From positions 1-64,000 of the forward strand of contig JAULAV010003293.1 in the NCBI GenBank assembly GCA_030789695.1: a stretch of DNA of 64,000 nucleotides, read 5' to 3'. The notes beneath the pieces are model-generated. The model did no database searches and had not been told where the DNA came from. It was given only the letters and a program-made list of their open reading frames with translations. A program made the translations under genes and the position numbers. The stretch is from Scilla litardierei (lineage: Eukaryota; Streptophyta; Magnoliopsida; Asparagales; Asparagaceae). Shown here piece after piece: positions 35,201-46,043 of this stretch (positions within the stretch are counted from its first letter, which is position 1; every line of letters begins with the position of its first letter).

Positions 35201-35661
35201 GGTTGAGGATTGCTCAGGACCGTTTTAAGCATTGGGCGGATGCTAAACGTCGTCCTTTGGAGTTTCAGCCGGGCGACCATGTGTTTTTGAGGATTTCCCC
35301 GAATCGTGGTGTGATTCGCTTTGGGAAGCGATGGAAGTTGAGCCCGAGATACATTGGACCGTTTGACATTCTGGAGAAAGTTGGCGAGGTAGCCTACTGC
35401 TTAGCCTTGCCGCCATCTTTGAAGGGAGTTCACAATGTTTTCCATGTGTCGCAGCTTCGTCGATACATTAGCGATCCATCTCATGCTGTGGATTTCTCGG
35501 AGATTACCGTTCGCCCTGATATGACGTATGACCAGCAGCCAGTGCAGATTCTGGACAGGCGTCAGAAGTCACTTCGGAACAATGTTATCAATCTTGTGAG
35601 GGTGATGTGGCGACACGGCTCGCCTGGAGAGTCTACTTGGGAGAATGAGGATGAGATGTGA
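32300..35661 (+). pseudogene. Chromovirus B pol (protease-RT-RNase H-integrase-chromodomain)
   Basis: Single frame to the terminal stop, interrupted by TAG at 33976, 34111 and 34867 and by a 75-bp insert (34720-34794). Aspartic protease: LFDSGASM near its start. RT: from [20 protein letters not shown] (about 32834), [23 protein letters not shown], and catalytic FIDD at 33292-33303. RNase [37 protein letters not shown]. Integrase: His...His...CLVCQQV zinc finger, MDFVTGLP, SDRDTRL and TDGQSERTIQ (D,D,E). C-terminal chromodomain: VQILDRRQKSLRNNVINLVR, then WRHGSPGESTWENEDEM. Two of the stops align with CAG in element A. Confidence 0.93.
34720..34794 (+). other. Intron-like 75-bp insert in integrase (element B)
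   Basis: Begins GTAAATTCTT, has a T-rich middle, and ends ACATGAG. It separates RYME from [16 protein letters not shown], which is continuous in element A ([12 protein letters not shown]). It contains in-frame TGA and its length is a multiple of three. Splicing at GT-AG (phase 0) would restore the protein with one codon fewer than A. Confidence 0.5.
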
Positions 35662-35705
35662 GAGTGTTTCCCACTTTTGTTCCCGGACACGTGAGTGTTG
35701 GGAAA

Positions 35706-35740
35706 TTCCGAGGACGGAATTTTTCTTAAGTTGGGGAGGA
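35706..35740 (+). other. Polypurine tract region of chromovirus B
   Basis: ATTCCGAGGACGGAATTT then AAGTTGGGGAGGA directly before the 3' LTR start TGTAACGACT. Confidence 0.85.
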
Positions 35741-38194
35741 TGTAACGACTGGTTTTCATGTATTTGGATTAGCTATATTATATTATATGTTTTGGTGGAT
35801 TTTCTCCTTATGCGTGGTTTTCGTCTCCGTAGCTTTCGTTTTCGATCGCTTCGTCGTGTTTTCTTAGCCCCTTCCTTAGAATCGTCGATTTTGGAGTAAG
35901 TCATTCGTGACGGGCTTCATATCGGTCATATCTTATTGTTAGATCAAGCCTAGGGGTCTTAGGAATCGATCCCGGAGCTTCGCGCTCCATTTCGGAACTT
36001 TTGGTGCACATTAGCCGGTGTAAGAAGGGGCACCGACCGACTAGATGACGATCCAGTCGGTCGGAAAACCTTCTTGAACCGACTAGTGGGCTTTGATAAA
36101 TGTTCAGGAGTTACTGTTTATCGTTAGTCGGTCTAAGAACGTTGGTTGACCGACAAGGTTGCAAACTAGTCGGTCAGCAATGCTTCTTTAACCGACTAAC
36201 TCATTAACTATTTTTGGTACCAATTACTGTTCACTTTTAGTCGGTCTAAGAACGTTCATCGACCGACTAGATGTCAAACTAGTCGGTCAGTAGTTGTTCT
36301 TTGACCGACTAACTCTTAGTTCAGGTTTTCGTCGGGGGTTACTGTTTACACTTAGTCGGTCTGCGTTGGTCAACCGACCGACTGGTTCCCAAACTAGTCG
36401 GTCAGTGGTTGCTCTTTGACCGACTAAACAGTACAGGAAACCCTAGTTTTGCCCTAACCACCACCAAACTCTATAAATACCCCTCCAAACGTTTTCTTCT
36501 TCTTCTTCTTCAACTCTAAACCTAATTTCTCCCCCATTGAGCTCTCATCTTCCCCAAACCCTCAAACCTTCATTCCAAGCTCATCCTTCATCATCCAAAC
36601 CCTCACTTAACACTTTCCACCTTCCACCTTCCTCAAACCTTCATCAAATCCCCCCAAAGCCCCCAAAACCCCATTTCTCCAGATTTTCCCCATCCTTTCC
36701 AGATCTGAACCCTAGGTTCCCCGGAGCGTTTCTTCCGTTGCCGTGCTTGCTCGGCGTCGTTCTTTCGCTTCTGATACGGTAATAATCGATCTCTTAATGT
36801 TTTCATAACCTGTTGTGTTTTTGTGAAACCCTAATGAAATGAATGTTGTTTTGATGATTGTTTCTCCATAACAGCGACTTCCCCGTAGATTAGCGTCCGT
36901 GGGACGAACCCTCGTTGATCTTCATCCTCGGTGCTAGGCAAGTGAAACTTGCCAATTAGGGTTTTGGGCCATGTCTTAGGCCATTTGCTTGTTGTAGGCG
37001 TAAAAGAGACTAGGCGACGAAATGATACTCGCCTAGGTGCAAATTTAGGAACTAGCTTGACAACGAAGCTAGATCCGACATTTATCATGTTGCACAACTA
37101 CCATGTCATGTTTAATTTCCATTAACGGTACGCAAACTAATTGTCATGTCATTGCAATCTTTAAGTGTTCCCGTGATTGCGTAGCTCCGCTACATTTTGT
37201 GAAACGATTGAGGCTAGGTGCACCCCTATGCCAAATAGAATACGCTCCTGGTTGTGATCCAGGAAACGAGCTCTTGTGCGGGGAAACACTGGCTCATTTA
37301 CTGAGCTCATGTACAGGGACCCTGGCTCGTTCACATGTGGGTATTGGGGGTAAGAGTTAAGCGGCCAATCAACTGGGAGTCTGCCCGATCAGCAACTGCA
37401 GTGGTAAGGCGTAAACTCTGGGTTCTGGGGTAGTGATAAACGGCCAATCAGCGTGAATGCCAATCCGTTCAGCTGTAAGGCGTAAACATCTACAAACAAC
37501 TTGAAACGTGACTAGTGAAAAGATTGAGATTGTTAGTAGCTTGGCTACTCTTGACTTGTCCTGATAAATTGTTCTCTTGTACTTATTGTTTCACCATGTC
37601 TTGCTTGTGCACTCATGTTATAACTGCCATGTCATGCATACTATAACTGTTAGGTTGTTAGTTTGCCTTACTTTCAGTTTCCTTGCCCAAGTCTTTTAGA
37701 CTTGCTGACATGTGCCCCTTTACTCTTTTAGGTGACACATGTTAGACCCTGAGCCTGAGTACATTGTTGAGGATGAGGTGTTTGCTGACGCCGAGCCCGA
37801 GCTTGTGTTTGGCGAGGAGTACGTGGACACTGGGGACCAGTCCTAGTGTCTTCGTTGAGCTTTCCCTTTTTGTTTAGAATGTTGTTTTGTTGTCGGTGCG
37901 TAGCACCTATACTTTGTTACGTTGTTCCTTTTGTTGGCCTTGTTCTGGGCCTTTAGACTCTTTCTTTTAGCCTGGTGGCTTTTCTGGATGTTGAACTTAA
38001 TTTTCATGTTGGACAATTTATGAGATATGAGATTTTATTTCTGTCCCTCCTTGTGTTATTATTATTGTTCCGTTTGTGGTTACAGGGACATGCTTATGTT
38101 TTATTGACGCTTATCGGGTTTGGGGCTTCACAGCTCCACTCTCGTGCGGACCTTCTCATGTCTCGCCTCCATTTTAGGGAAGCGGGGCGTGACA
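35741..38194 (+). repeat. Chromovirus B 3' LTR
   Basis: 2454-bp partner of 28453-30906, colinear. It carries the same half-site array (36028-36425), TATAAATA (36472-36479) and acidic micro-ORF (37739-37846). Confidence 0.95.
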
Positions 38195-38770
38195 TAACCC
38201 CAGCATGTTAATCAACCACTAAATTGTTGCTTTAAATTACAATACACTTGCAGTAGAGTCTAACCCTCCTTTGTAGACTTTACCTGATGTACAGTTCCTT
38301 TTCTCTTGGGTGCTGTACGTCAGGTGTCGAGCCGAAGTTCGTGGACGAGGCAGACTTACCGGAGTACGTGGAGCCTGAGGACGTCGACCCAGAGTATGTG
38401 CCTGAGGAGGACCAGAGCTAGAGGTTCCTCACTGTTGCTGATTCAGAGTTCTCCTGCTTACTAGGTTGGGTGCGTAGCACCGTTTACTTTTTCTGTCTAG
38501 TTTGGGTGCTTGCACCAGTAGTTTGTTTTCAGCTGTTGTAGCCGTGCTGGGCTTTGTTTTAGACTTCCATACTTTTTTCTGGATATCTGTTGGAATAAAA
38601 TGAATGCATTTCTTTTAGTACGTTTTGTTGTTCCGTACTTTTCTTCAGGGACCTGTTCCTTCGTCTTGGTGTACCACACAGACGCTTATTGGGTCCGAGC
38701 CTCACAGCTCCGGCCTAAGCGGGCCTTAGTCACGCTTCACCTCCGTAGTTTTGGGAAGCGGGACGTGACA
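38195..38770 (+). repeat. Chromovirus A 3' LTR, last segment
   Basis: 38195-38199 is the TAACC target duplication; the rest matches 22073-22642 and ends GGACGTGACA. It includes the second copy of the acidic ORF (38326-38421). Confidence 0.9.
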
Positions 38771-39046
38771 GTTTGAATACAAATTGATTTTGTTTTAATA
38801 GTTTTGGTTAGGAAAAATTAAAACTAAGGTAATTAGGAAGGTTTGAATGATAGTAATAATGGGAGAGATTAATAGGTTTTAACTATAGAATAATACCAAA
38901 TCGGTTATAGTTTCAATTAGGATTAAAATAGGAGGTTTTCAAAGGAATTTGAATTTAAAATGTTGGAATTTGAAAATTTGAATTTATAATAGGTTTATAT
39001 ATAATTAGCTAAGTAAAATACGTATTATAAAATACCGGCCGTTGCA
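38771..39046 (-). repeat. Chromovirus C 3' LTR, segment 3
   Basis: After the GTTTG duplication (38771-38775), this matches 44564-44839. On the minus strand it is the LTR start (TGCAACGG, partner TGTAACGG). To its right, GGAATTTCGAGGACGGAATT and AAGGTGGGTAGAA on the minus strand form the polypurine tract (39047-39085). Confidence 0.88.
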
Positions 39047-39085
39047 TTCTACCCACCTTAAGGAAAATTCCGTCCTCGAAATTCC

Positions 39086-40814
39086 TATCAATGAAAATGC
39101 GGGGGAAAAAGTGAGGGTGGTGCTTGCGCACTTCCTCTTCTAATATACGCGCACCACACACTCTACCACGCTCATACACTACCTCTAAGTAACAATCATG
39201 CCATCATACGTAAACGCTCTATTAATATTTTTAACACTAATAATATTAGTAGTAGTAATACTACTACTAACACTAGCTAACAAGCATACTTATAATAATA
39301 TTATCACTCACACATACATCACTAATTATATATCAATAATAATACTAATATACCACAATTAGAACATAACACGATTCATATAATTCAATCAGATAATACA
39401 ATTAAAAGTCAATATTATAATTAAGACAAATAGTAGTACTTTACTATACACATATACATTACTAATTAAATACATTAATGCTACACATCAAGCATACATT
39501 TGTCTATACATATGCACTATATCATAATACGCAATCACACCCACATTATCAATACATCATGCACCACCATATGTATACAACATAATCTTAATCATATAGT
39601 ACTACATGTCGTATAAATATTCTACTCAATACTAATACATAAATATATTCATATTCGATCAAATAATACCACTATAGTATAATCACCTTACACATCACGT
39701 AATACACTATACACACCACATAATACATATCACTACACATGTATATATGCACACAATATATATACATGCCCTATGATATATATATATATTGCACTAGGGT
39801 CATCACAATCTACCCACCTTAAAAATCAAGTCTGTCTTCAGACTTCTTGAATAAGGCCAACTTAGGGATGGGCGGACTTAGACACTAAGGTCACTTCACT
39901 GCAGACATACATATACCATAATAAAAACAATGTACTCTCATATGCATACATTTACACATACATCATATAGTCACATGCATATAAATGCACACATACACAT
40001 CACACTCATATCTATACTTACATTTTTACACTCTTACCTTATCTCTACACAAAATTTAGACGTAGATACTGTAAGTTCACACAATGATACACGACCATAG
40101 TAATCTACATAGAACTAGTATACTACTACCTATACTCGTCCATACCTAGTTACAGTTATACAATCATGTACACCTCCTAACATACATTTAAACACACATA
40201 CATCTTTCATCTCGTAGGACATGCAACACAATACAATTTTATAACCCTACTACTATATGTAAATCACACATATTCATACATTATGTATATATACCTACAA
40301 CTAAACACATACATATCCATGCATGAGCACACGCCCATACACACCAATTTATAGATCATACAATAGATAGATACACTGAACTATAAGCACTCATATTATC
40401 ACGTATGATACACCCAACATGCACATAGCCTTACTAGCATACAATTACAAATATTGACAAGTACATCCATAATACATACATTCCTAGTAGATAGTCAAAC
40501 ACCAATTCTAGTACACACAGATATCCCTAGAGTAATATAGCTATCCACACATAGGTATAAATATAACAGTCATTACCCTACATACAACTAACCATAAATA
40601 TATCACGTATATCACGCATATGAATATACAACACAATAGGCAACCATAATATATTAATGTACCAAGGGTATGCACACTCCTACATCAGTGGGACATAGAG
40701 ATTCCACGCACGGGGTCTACATGCACTATCTATATATACACTACGATCATCACAATTAATACCAATGGGTCTACTATACATATACCATAAGTACTAAAAA
40801 GGAAAGGTCGGGCA
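39086..40814 (-). other. Low-G, gene-free interior of chromovirus C
   Basis: About 1.7 kb where integrase would be expected. It has no supportable ORF. The plus strand is an A/T/C mixture with almost no G; 39301-39360 has none. A second polypurine-like block (TCTTCAGACTTCTTG region, then CTACCCACCTT on the plus strand, 39808-39860) abuts CATCACA at 39807. A similar CATCACA lies near 40757. This hints at another collapsed LTR element inside, at low confidence. Confidence 0.5.
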
Positions 40815-41694
40815 TTATAAAAAAATCACTTGCTCATCGGTCTTAGCCACTGCGGTTGTCATGGCTAATGCCTGACGCCTCCGCTGGTCCTGCCTTACTT
40901 GCTCAAAAGCCTTCTGTTGTAGAGCCAGGGGTGGTCCATGTTGAGTAGATTTAGAAGGTTCAGCAGTCGTCGGCTTGTTGTGCCGTGAGGGCAGTCTCTG
41001 ATAACATGTGCAATTACTCCACATACTCTCCTTCGCCCTTCGAAAAGACCTAATATATTATCTATTAATATTACAATGAATTTAACCGAAAACTCATAGA
41101 ATATGAAATTAATGGTATTCATGAATACTACAGGAGCGTCGGTCACATCAAACGGCATGACAACGAACTTGCAGTGTCCATACTTGGTCCAGGAAGCCGT
41201 CTTGTAGATGTCATCATTCTTGACCGTTACTTGATAGTATCCACTCATGAGATCCAACTTCGAGAAAAATCGCGATCCATCGAGTCGATTGAAGACGTCA
41301 TCATGGGAGGTAATAGTTACGTATTCCTCGCAGTGACTTCGTCCAGCTCTCGATAATACGCACACATTCTTCTCGATCCATCCTTCTTATTGACTAACAA
41401 AACATGTGCACCCGAGGAAGATACGCTGGAATGGATGAATCCTTTCTGCAACAGGTCGTCCAATTGCTTACGTCGATCTTCCAGTTCCGCAGGAGCCATA
41501 CGATAAGGCGCCTTCGAGATCGGTTGAGTATTCAACACAAGTTCGATGTTGAATTCCAACGCTCGATCAAGCGGCAATCCAAAAATATTCTCCAAAAATA
41601 TGTCTTCGAAGTCGCTAATCATTGCAGGCTTCTCAGGTTCGACTTGCACGGATGCGACGATCACTACGTTCTGATGGGCCCTAAATAGATCCAA
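40815..41694 (-). pseudogene. Chromovirus C RT and gag remnants in reversed order
   Basis: Read leftwards from 41694: an RT beginning with [40 protein letters not shown], then (frame change) FSKLDLMSGYYQVTVKNDD, YGHCKFVVMPFDVTDAPVVF and FIVILIDNI. Here the catalytic FIDD is changed to LIDN. Directly after, in the same frame, comes a gag knuckle half (CGVIAHVIRDCPHG) and then a gag C-terminal-like tail (ALAMTTAVAKTDEQV). Gag following RT is the reverse of the normal order, so the copy was rearranged. It is not functional. Confidence 0.75.
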
Positions 41695-41987
41695 GCGAAC
41701 GACTATAGAAACTTCAAAAATCTAGTATAGTCAGAGCTGGTTGAGAAACCACTAAGGTGACTCCTGAGATGATTATACTAAGTCTTAGTAAAGGTGTCTA
41801 ACTAGCAAGCATGTGTGTCTAACTAAATCTTCCTATAATCCTGGTGTTGGGCCCTCCTATTATGCTGAGACAAGATACTCGAGCAAATTTCGTGTCCGAG
41901 GTAATTCTAGACGTTTTGGCTAATGATAGTATTTCTATTTTTTTGAAGTTTGCAAATGCAGGACCTGTATGGGCCACCACTAAAACC
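41695..41987 (-). other. Leader remnant of chromovirus C
   Basis: Short region between the 5' LTR and the RT piece. It has the conserved post-LTR sequence (41964-41987) but no gag. Confidence 0.55.
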
Positions 41988-44839
41988 TGTCACGTCCCGC
42001 TTCCCATTATACAGGGACGAGACGAAGGTCCGCATGGGCTGGAGCTATGAAACTCGAGCCCAATAAGCGTCTGTAGTGATACACCATTCATGTACATGTT
42101 CTTGCATGCAATCAAAACAGTATAAACATTTTATTAATTTAGAACCATATCCAAAGTTCGTACAAGGACTAACAACGGGGCCTCAGAATGGCCAAAGGAA
42201 ACTACGACAATGGTACTACCCCTACTACAAGGTACTAAAGCAGAATCTAAGCAGTGACAGAAAAGAGTCTCTAGCCTTCTGCAGAAAGTGACTCAGCCTC
42301 TATAACAACTCCTGGCTCCCTAGGTCAGGTGTCTCAACTAGTCCTCCTGGCAACCTGTCTCATAATCTGACATACATTCCAAAAATACGAATGTATGTCA
42401 GTTAGGACCTACAAGTATGAAGTAAGAAGACCCAAGACAAGGTGCACGAATAATAATGAATTATGAAGCATTAATATTTTTATACAAGGTGTCAGTAGCA
42501 TTAAACATAGCAATGCAAAGCATTGTAAAGTAAGGTACTTCTAGCATGGCAGTTCTAAAAATTTTAAATGTGAAGTAATGAGCATGTCAATTTTATATAG
42601 ACATGGTAGGAAAATAAAAACAGTGCAAGAAAGTAACCGTGGCATGGCAATGGCCGTAGCGTGTGCTATCGGCTACAAGACAAGATAAGACAAGACCATG
42701 TGTGTCACGAAGGGCTCACGGCTTACGGTTAGAGGGGGATCATACCCTCTAAGCTGTGCGCACGCTCAACCGTACTCCAACCCAAGTTCACAAGACAAGT
42801 ACGTACAAGGGATCACTCTCTCTATCTTGGAGAGTGCCCTATTCCCTGTAGGTTATCCGTACACGCGATAACTCTCTTTATCCTGGAGAGTACCCTATTA
42901 ACCGCATGTTGTGTATCAAGAAACTGCAATATACTGGAACACGAGCCAGACTAGTCATACATAACCCTTTTAGAACATGAGCCAGACTAGTCATATATGA
43001 CTGATTGGAATAGCTAAATCAATGCACAAGTTCACGATTGACATGATGGTCCATTTCTTCAATGAAGTCCGTTCAAGCATTTCATGTTGTTTACATAGCA
43101 CTATCAATTTACTTAATAGGGGTCCACACACACGCACGCATAGAAATGCATTTAAACTTTAATATTCCAATAATTGTGTAAATTCGTACACTTGCCTATT
43201 TGAGATGGTTTTGGGTGTCCAAGTGTTTGCAACGGGAGGCGCGGTATATCTGTATCAACGGATTAAGTGATATTAAGCTAAAGGTGTTAAGCTATCCAAA
43301 TAATATTATAACATAACATACTATGTACTAACACACACACACAAACCTATGTAACTAAAATATATATAATGATCTGATTTAGCTAACAAATATGTTACAA
43401 CTTTTTAATAACTTATAGTTCTATGATTTAATACTTATAATATACTACATATGTAATATTGTTCCATATAATATGATCCTGTTTTAATATATCAACTTAA
43501 TATATAAAAATACGTATGGTTACGCTTTTAACCTAATGCTATTTAGTATACTGCTCCTAACCATTAATATTACACAACAGTACGTATCTAGGTATGTAAC
43601 ACAAGTAATATATATATTGTTCATACACTCACAGTTTTACTTTCGTTCCACCTTGTTGCTCGAAGATGGGAGCCAACGCGTTGCACGGCGATAGCGGCGG
43701 GCTGCGACGGAGGCGGCTACGGCGACTGCGGCGACAACGACGATCGAAGATGGGGCATGGCAGCGTTTCTGGCGGTCGGCGGGAGACGACGAGGTGGCGA
43801 CGACAGGGCTCGGGGCGGCGCTGGTCGGAGGCTGAGAAGGTAGGGAGGTAGGATGCATGGTGAGGGGATCTTGGAGGTCGAGAGTGTGGCCGGCTGTCTG
43901 CTGTGGGGCTGAGGTCACGATCGGATGAACAGAGTTCTGGGTCGGGGGAGAGGGAGGAGTCACGGTCGTGAGGAGGTCAGGGTCACCGGTTGCGGAGGAG
44001 GAGGGAGGAGGTTACGGTGGGGTTCGATGATTGCCGGTGATGTTGGGGCGACTGGAGTTGGCGAGCAAAGGTGGTAGGCGGGCTGGCGCGTCGGGATCTA
44101 CGTGGTGAGGGACGACAAAAGTGAGGGGGTCGATGGTAGTGCCGAGAGGTGGTGGAGGGTTTCGCCGGAGAAGGCGAGGTTGTCAGACTGGCAGCTGTGT
44201 GTGCAGTGGATGGCAGCATGGCGCCGATGAAGTCACTGGTGGCACGTCGGAGGGTCGAAATGTAGAGGATGGTGGTGTGGGTGGGTTTCGTTGTTTGGAG
44301 AGGGGAGAAGAGAGAAAGGTTACTGCCATTTCCTTTTCCTCGTTTTTGGTTTTGTGCACAAGGGAGAGATATAGAAGGATGTGGCAGCTAGGGCTTCTTG
44401 GGGATAGAAAAAGTGGGCCTAGGTTTAATTCCTCTTAACATTTTGAGATAGGGTTTTAGTTTTGGGTTTTTAGAGAGAGAGTTGCGGCTGGGTGGCTATA
44501 TGCGTGAGTGGCCTAGGGTAAGTTAGGGTTTGGGTAAAATAGGATGGGTTCAACATATGGACGGTTTGAATACAAATTGATTTTGTTTTAATAGTTTTGG
44601 TTAGGAAAAATTAAAACCAAAGTAATTAGGAAGGTTTGAATGATAGTAATAATTGGGAAAGATTAATGGGTTTTAACTATAGAATAATACCAAATCGGTT
44701 ATAGTTTCAGTTAGGATTAAATAAAGAAGTTTTCAAAGGAATTTGAATTTAAAATGTTGGAATTTGAAATTTTGAATTAATAATAGGTTTACTTATAATT
44801 AGCTAATTAAACTATTTATTATAAATACCTGCCGTTACA
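41988..44839 (-). repeat. Chromovirus C 5' LTR
   Basis: Uninterrupted 2852-bp LTR, reference for the split left copy. On the minus strand it starts TGTAACGGC and ends GGGACGTGACA. It holds a Pro/Arg-rich leader and about 1.7 units of the 60-bp repeat (42805-42900). Confidence 0.92.
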
Positions 44840-44844
44840 CAGGG

Positions 44845-45140
44845 TCACCTGCACCAAGGTGGTCAATTAGCAAGATTCTAAGTCCTAGATCAAATAAAAG
44901 CATGAAAAGAAAATGATCCCTGACGAAAATCAAAAATGCATGTACGTTTTTTTCTTCCTTTATTAAGCATGTTTGTCTTTCATTAATACAAGTTTGCTTC
45001 CTTTTCGAAACAATTTTCTTCAATAGAGAATTTGTGAATTTTGTGGAAATTACCCCTCCTTGTTACAAGGATCCGATCCTTAGAAAAATCTAGTTGGACC
45101 ATATTCATTTCATGATCATATTGATGAAAACCGACTTATG
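44845..45140 (+). other. Continuation of the Tat-like element
   Basis: Begins right after the CAGGG duplication, so it continues 8998. It is AT-rich with no ORF of note and no pol. Confidence 0.55.
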
Positions 45141-46043
45141 CACTTTAACGTGTCGTCAGCCGTAAGTCCAATGGGCGAACCCCTCGTAACGAATGACCCT
45201 CTCGCATCATCAGCCGTTAGTCGAAGGGTCCAACCCCTCGCTACTGAACGACCCTCTCGCTTCGTCAGTCGTCAGTCGAAGGGGCCACCCCCTCACAACT
45301 GAACGACCCTCTCGTGTCGTCAGCCATAAGTTGAAGGGGCCACCCTATGCTACAGAACGACCCTCTCGAGTCATCAACCGTAAGTCAAAGGGGCAAACCC
45401 CCTGTAACTAAACGACCCTTTTGTATCATTAGTCGTAAGACGAAGGGGGCTAATCCCGTACTACTGAACGACCCTCTTGCACCGTCAGCCGTAAGTCGAA
45501 GGGGCCACCCCTTGCTACTAAACGACCCCGTCGCGTCGTCAGTCGTAAGTCGAAGGGTCACCCCTCGCTATTGAATGACCCTGTCGCATCGTCAGTCGTC
45601 AGTCGAAGGGGCCACTCCCTTGCAACTGAATGACCCTTTCGTGTCGTCAGCCGTAAGATGAAGGGGGCTAACCACTTGCTACTGAACGGCCTCAGCGTAT
45701 GTCGATGGGTCCACCCCTCACTACTAAACGACCATGTCGCGTCGTCAGCCATAAGTCGAAGGGGCCACCCCCTCGCTATTGAGTGACCCTCTCGTGTCGT
45801 CAGCCGTAAGTTGAAGGGGCCACCCCCTCGCTACTGAACGACCTTGTCGGGTCGTCAGCCGTAAGTCGAAGGGGCTATCCCCTCGCTACTGAACGACCCT
45901 TTCGTGTCGTCAACCATAAGACGAAGGGGCCACCCCCTTGCTACTGAACGACCCTCTCGCATCGTCAGCCGTAAGTCGAAGGGTCCACCCCCTTGTTACC
46001 GAACGACTCTATCACGTCGTCAACCGTAAGTCGAAGGAGCCAC
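45141..46043. repeat. 55-bp minisatellite, about 16 units
   Basis: Unit of about 55 bp, with a consensus around GACCCTCTCGC, GTCGTCAGCCGTAAGTCGAA, GGGGCCACCCC and TCGCTACTGAAC. Units differ by 10-20%. It lies at the end of the Tat-like sequence and is cut by Athila-like element D. Small ORFs on both strands are by-products of the repeat. Confidence 0.92.

Larger units (their letters stand above)
28453..38194 (+). mobile_element. Chromovirus B (Tekay-like), nearly complete
   Basis: 9742-bp plus-strand element, the innermost level of the nest. LTRs at 28453-30906 and 35741-38194 are both 2454 bp, with roughly 40 differences by eye (about 1.7%). The target duplication TAACC is perfect (28448-28452 and 38195-38199). 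The interior has all domains in the order gag, protease, RT, RNase H, integrase, chromodomain. The pol frame is broken only by three TAG codons and one 75-bp intron-like insert. Confidence 0.95.
19526..38770 (+). mobile_element. Chromovirus A (Tekay-like), whole element with nested insertion
   Basis: Plus-strand Ty3 chromovirus flanked by the 5-bp target duplication GTTTG (19521-19525 and 38771-38775) in the LTR of element C. Without the nested element B it is about 9.5 kb. LTRs are about 3117 bp (19526-22642) and about 3104 bp (25920-28452 plus 38200-38770). The interior has gag ends, protease, RNase H, integrase and chromodomain, but it has lost the capsid core and the RT core and carries several stops. 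It is defective. Confidence 0.92.
8999..44839 (-). mobile_element. Chromovirus C (Tekay-like), whole element with nested insertions
   Basis: Ty3 chromovirus read on the minus strand. Its ends are TGTCACG (8999) and GTTACA (44839), flanked by the same 5-bp target duplication CAGGG at 8994-8998 and 44840-44844. Removing the nested Athila-like element and chromovirus A leaves about 8.66 kb. The right (5') LTR is 41988-44839. The left (3') LTR is split into 8999-9911, 17847-19525 and 38771-39046, totalling about 2863 bp against 2852 bp. It sits inside the gag region of the Tat-like element. Its coding capacity is nearly gone. Confidence 0.9.

Noticed and set aside
41988..44839. Solo LTR interpretation of the right C LTR
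   Set aside because: Its outer flank CAGGG matches the flank at 8994-8998, so it is one end of a complete element.
45193..45752. ORFs of 62-75 codons in the minisatellite
   Set aside because: Produced by the 55-bp repeat unit on both strands.
45141..46043. CRISPR-like array
   Set aside because: Repeats are adjacent 55-bp units without unique spacers; a minisatellite in a plant genome.
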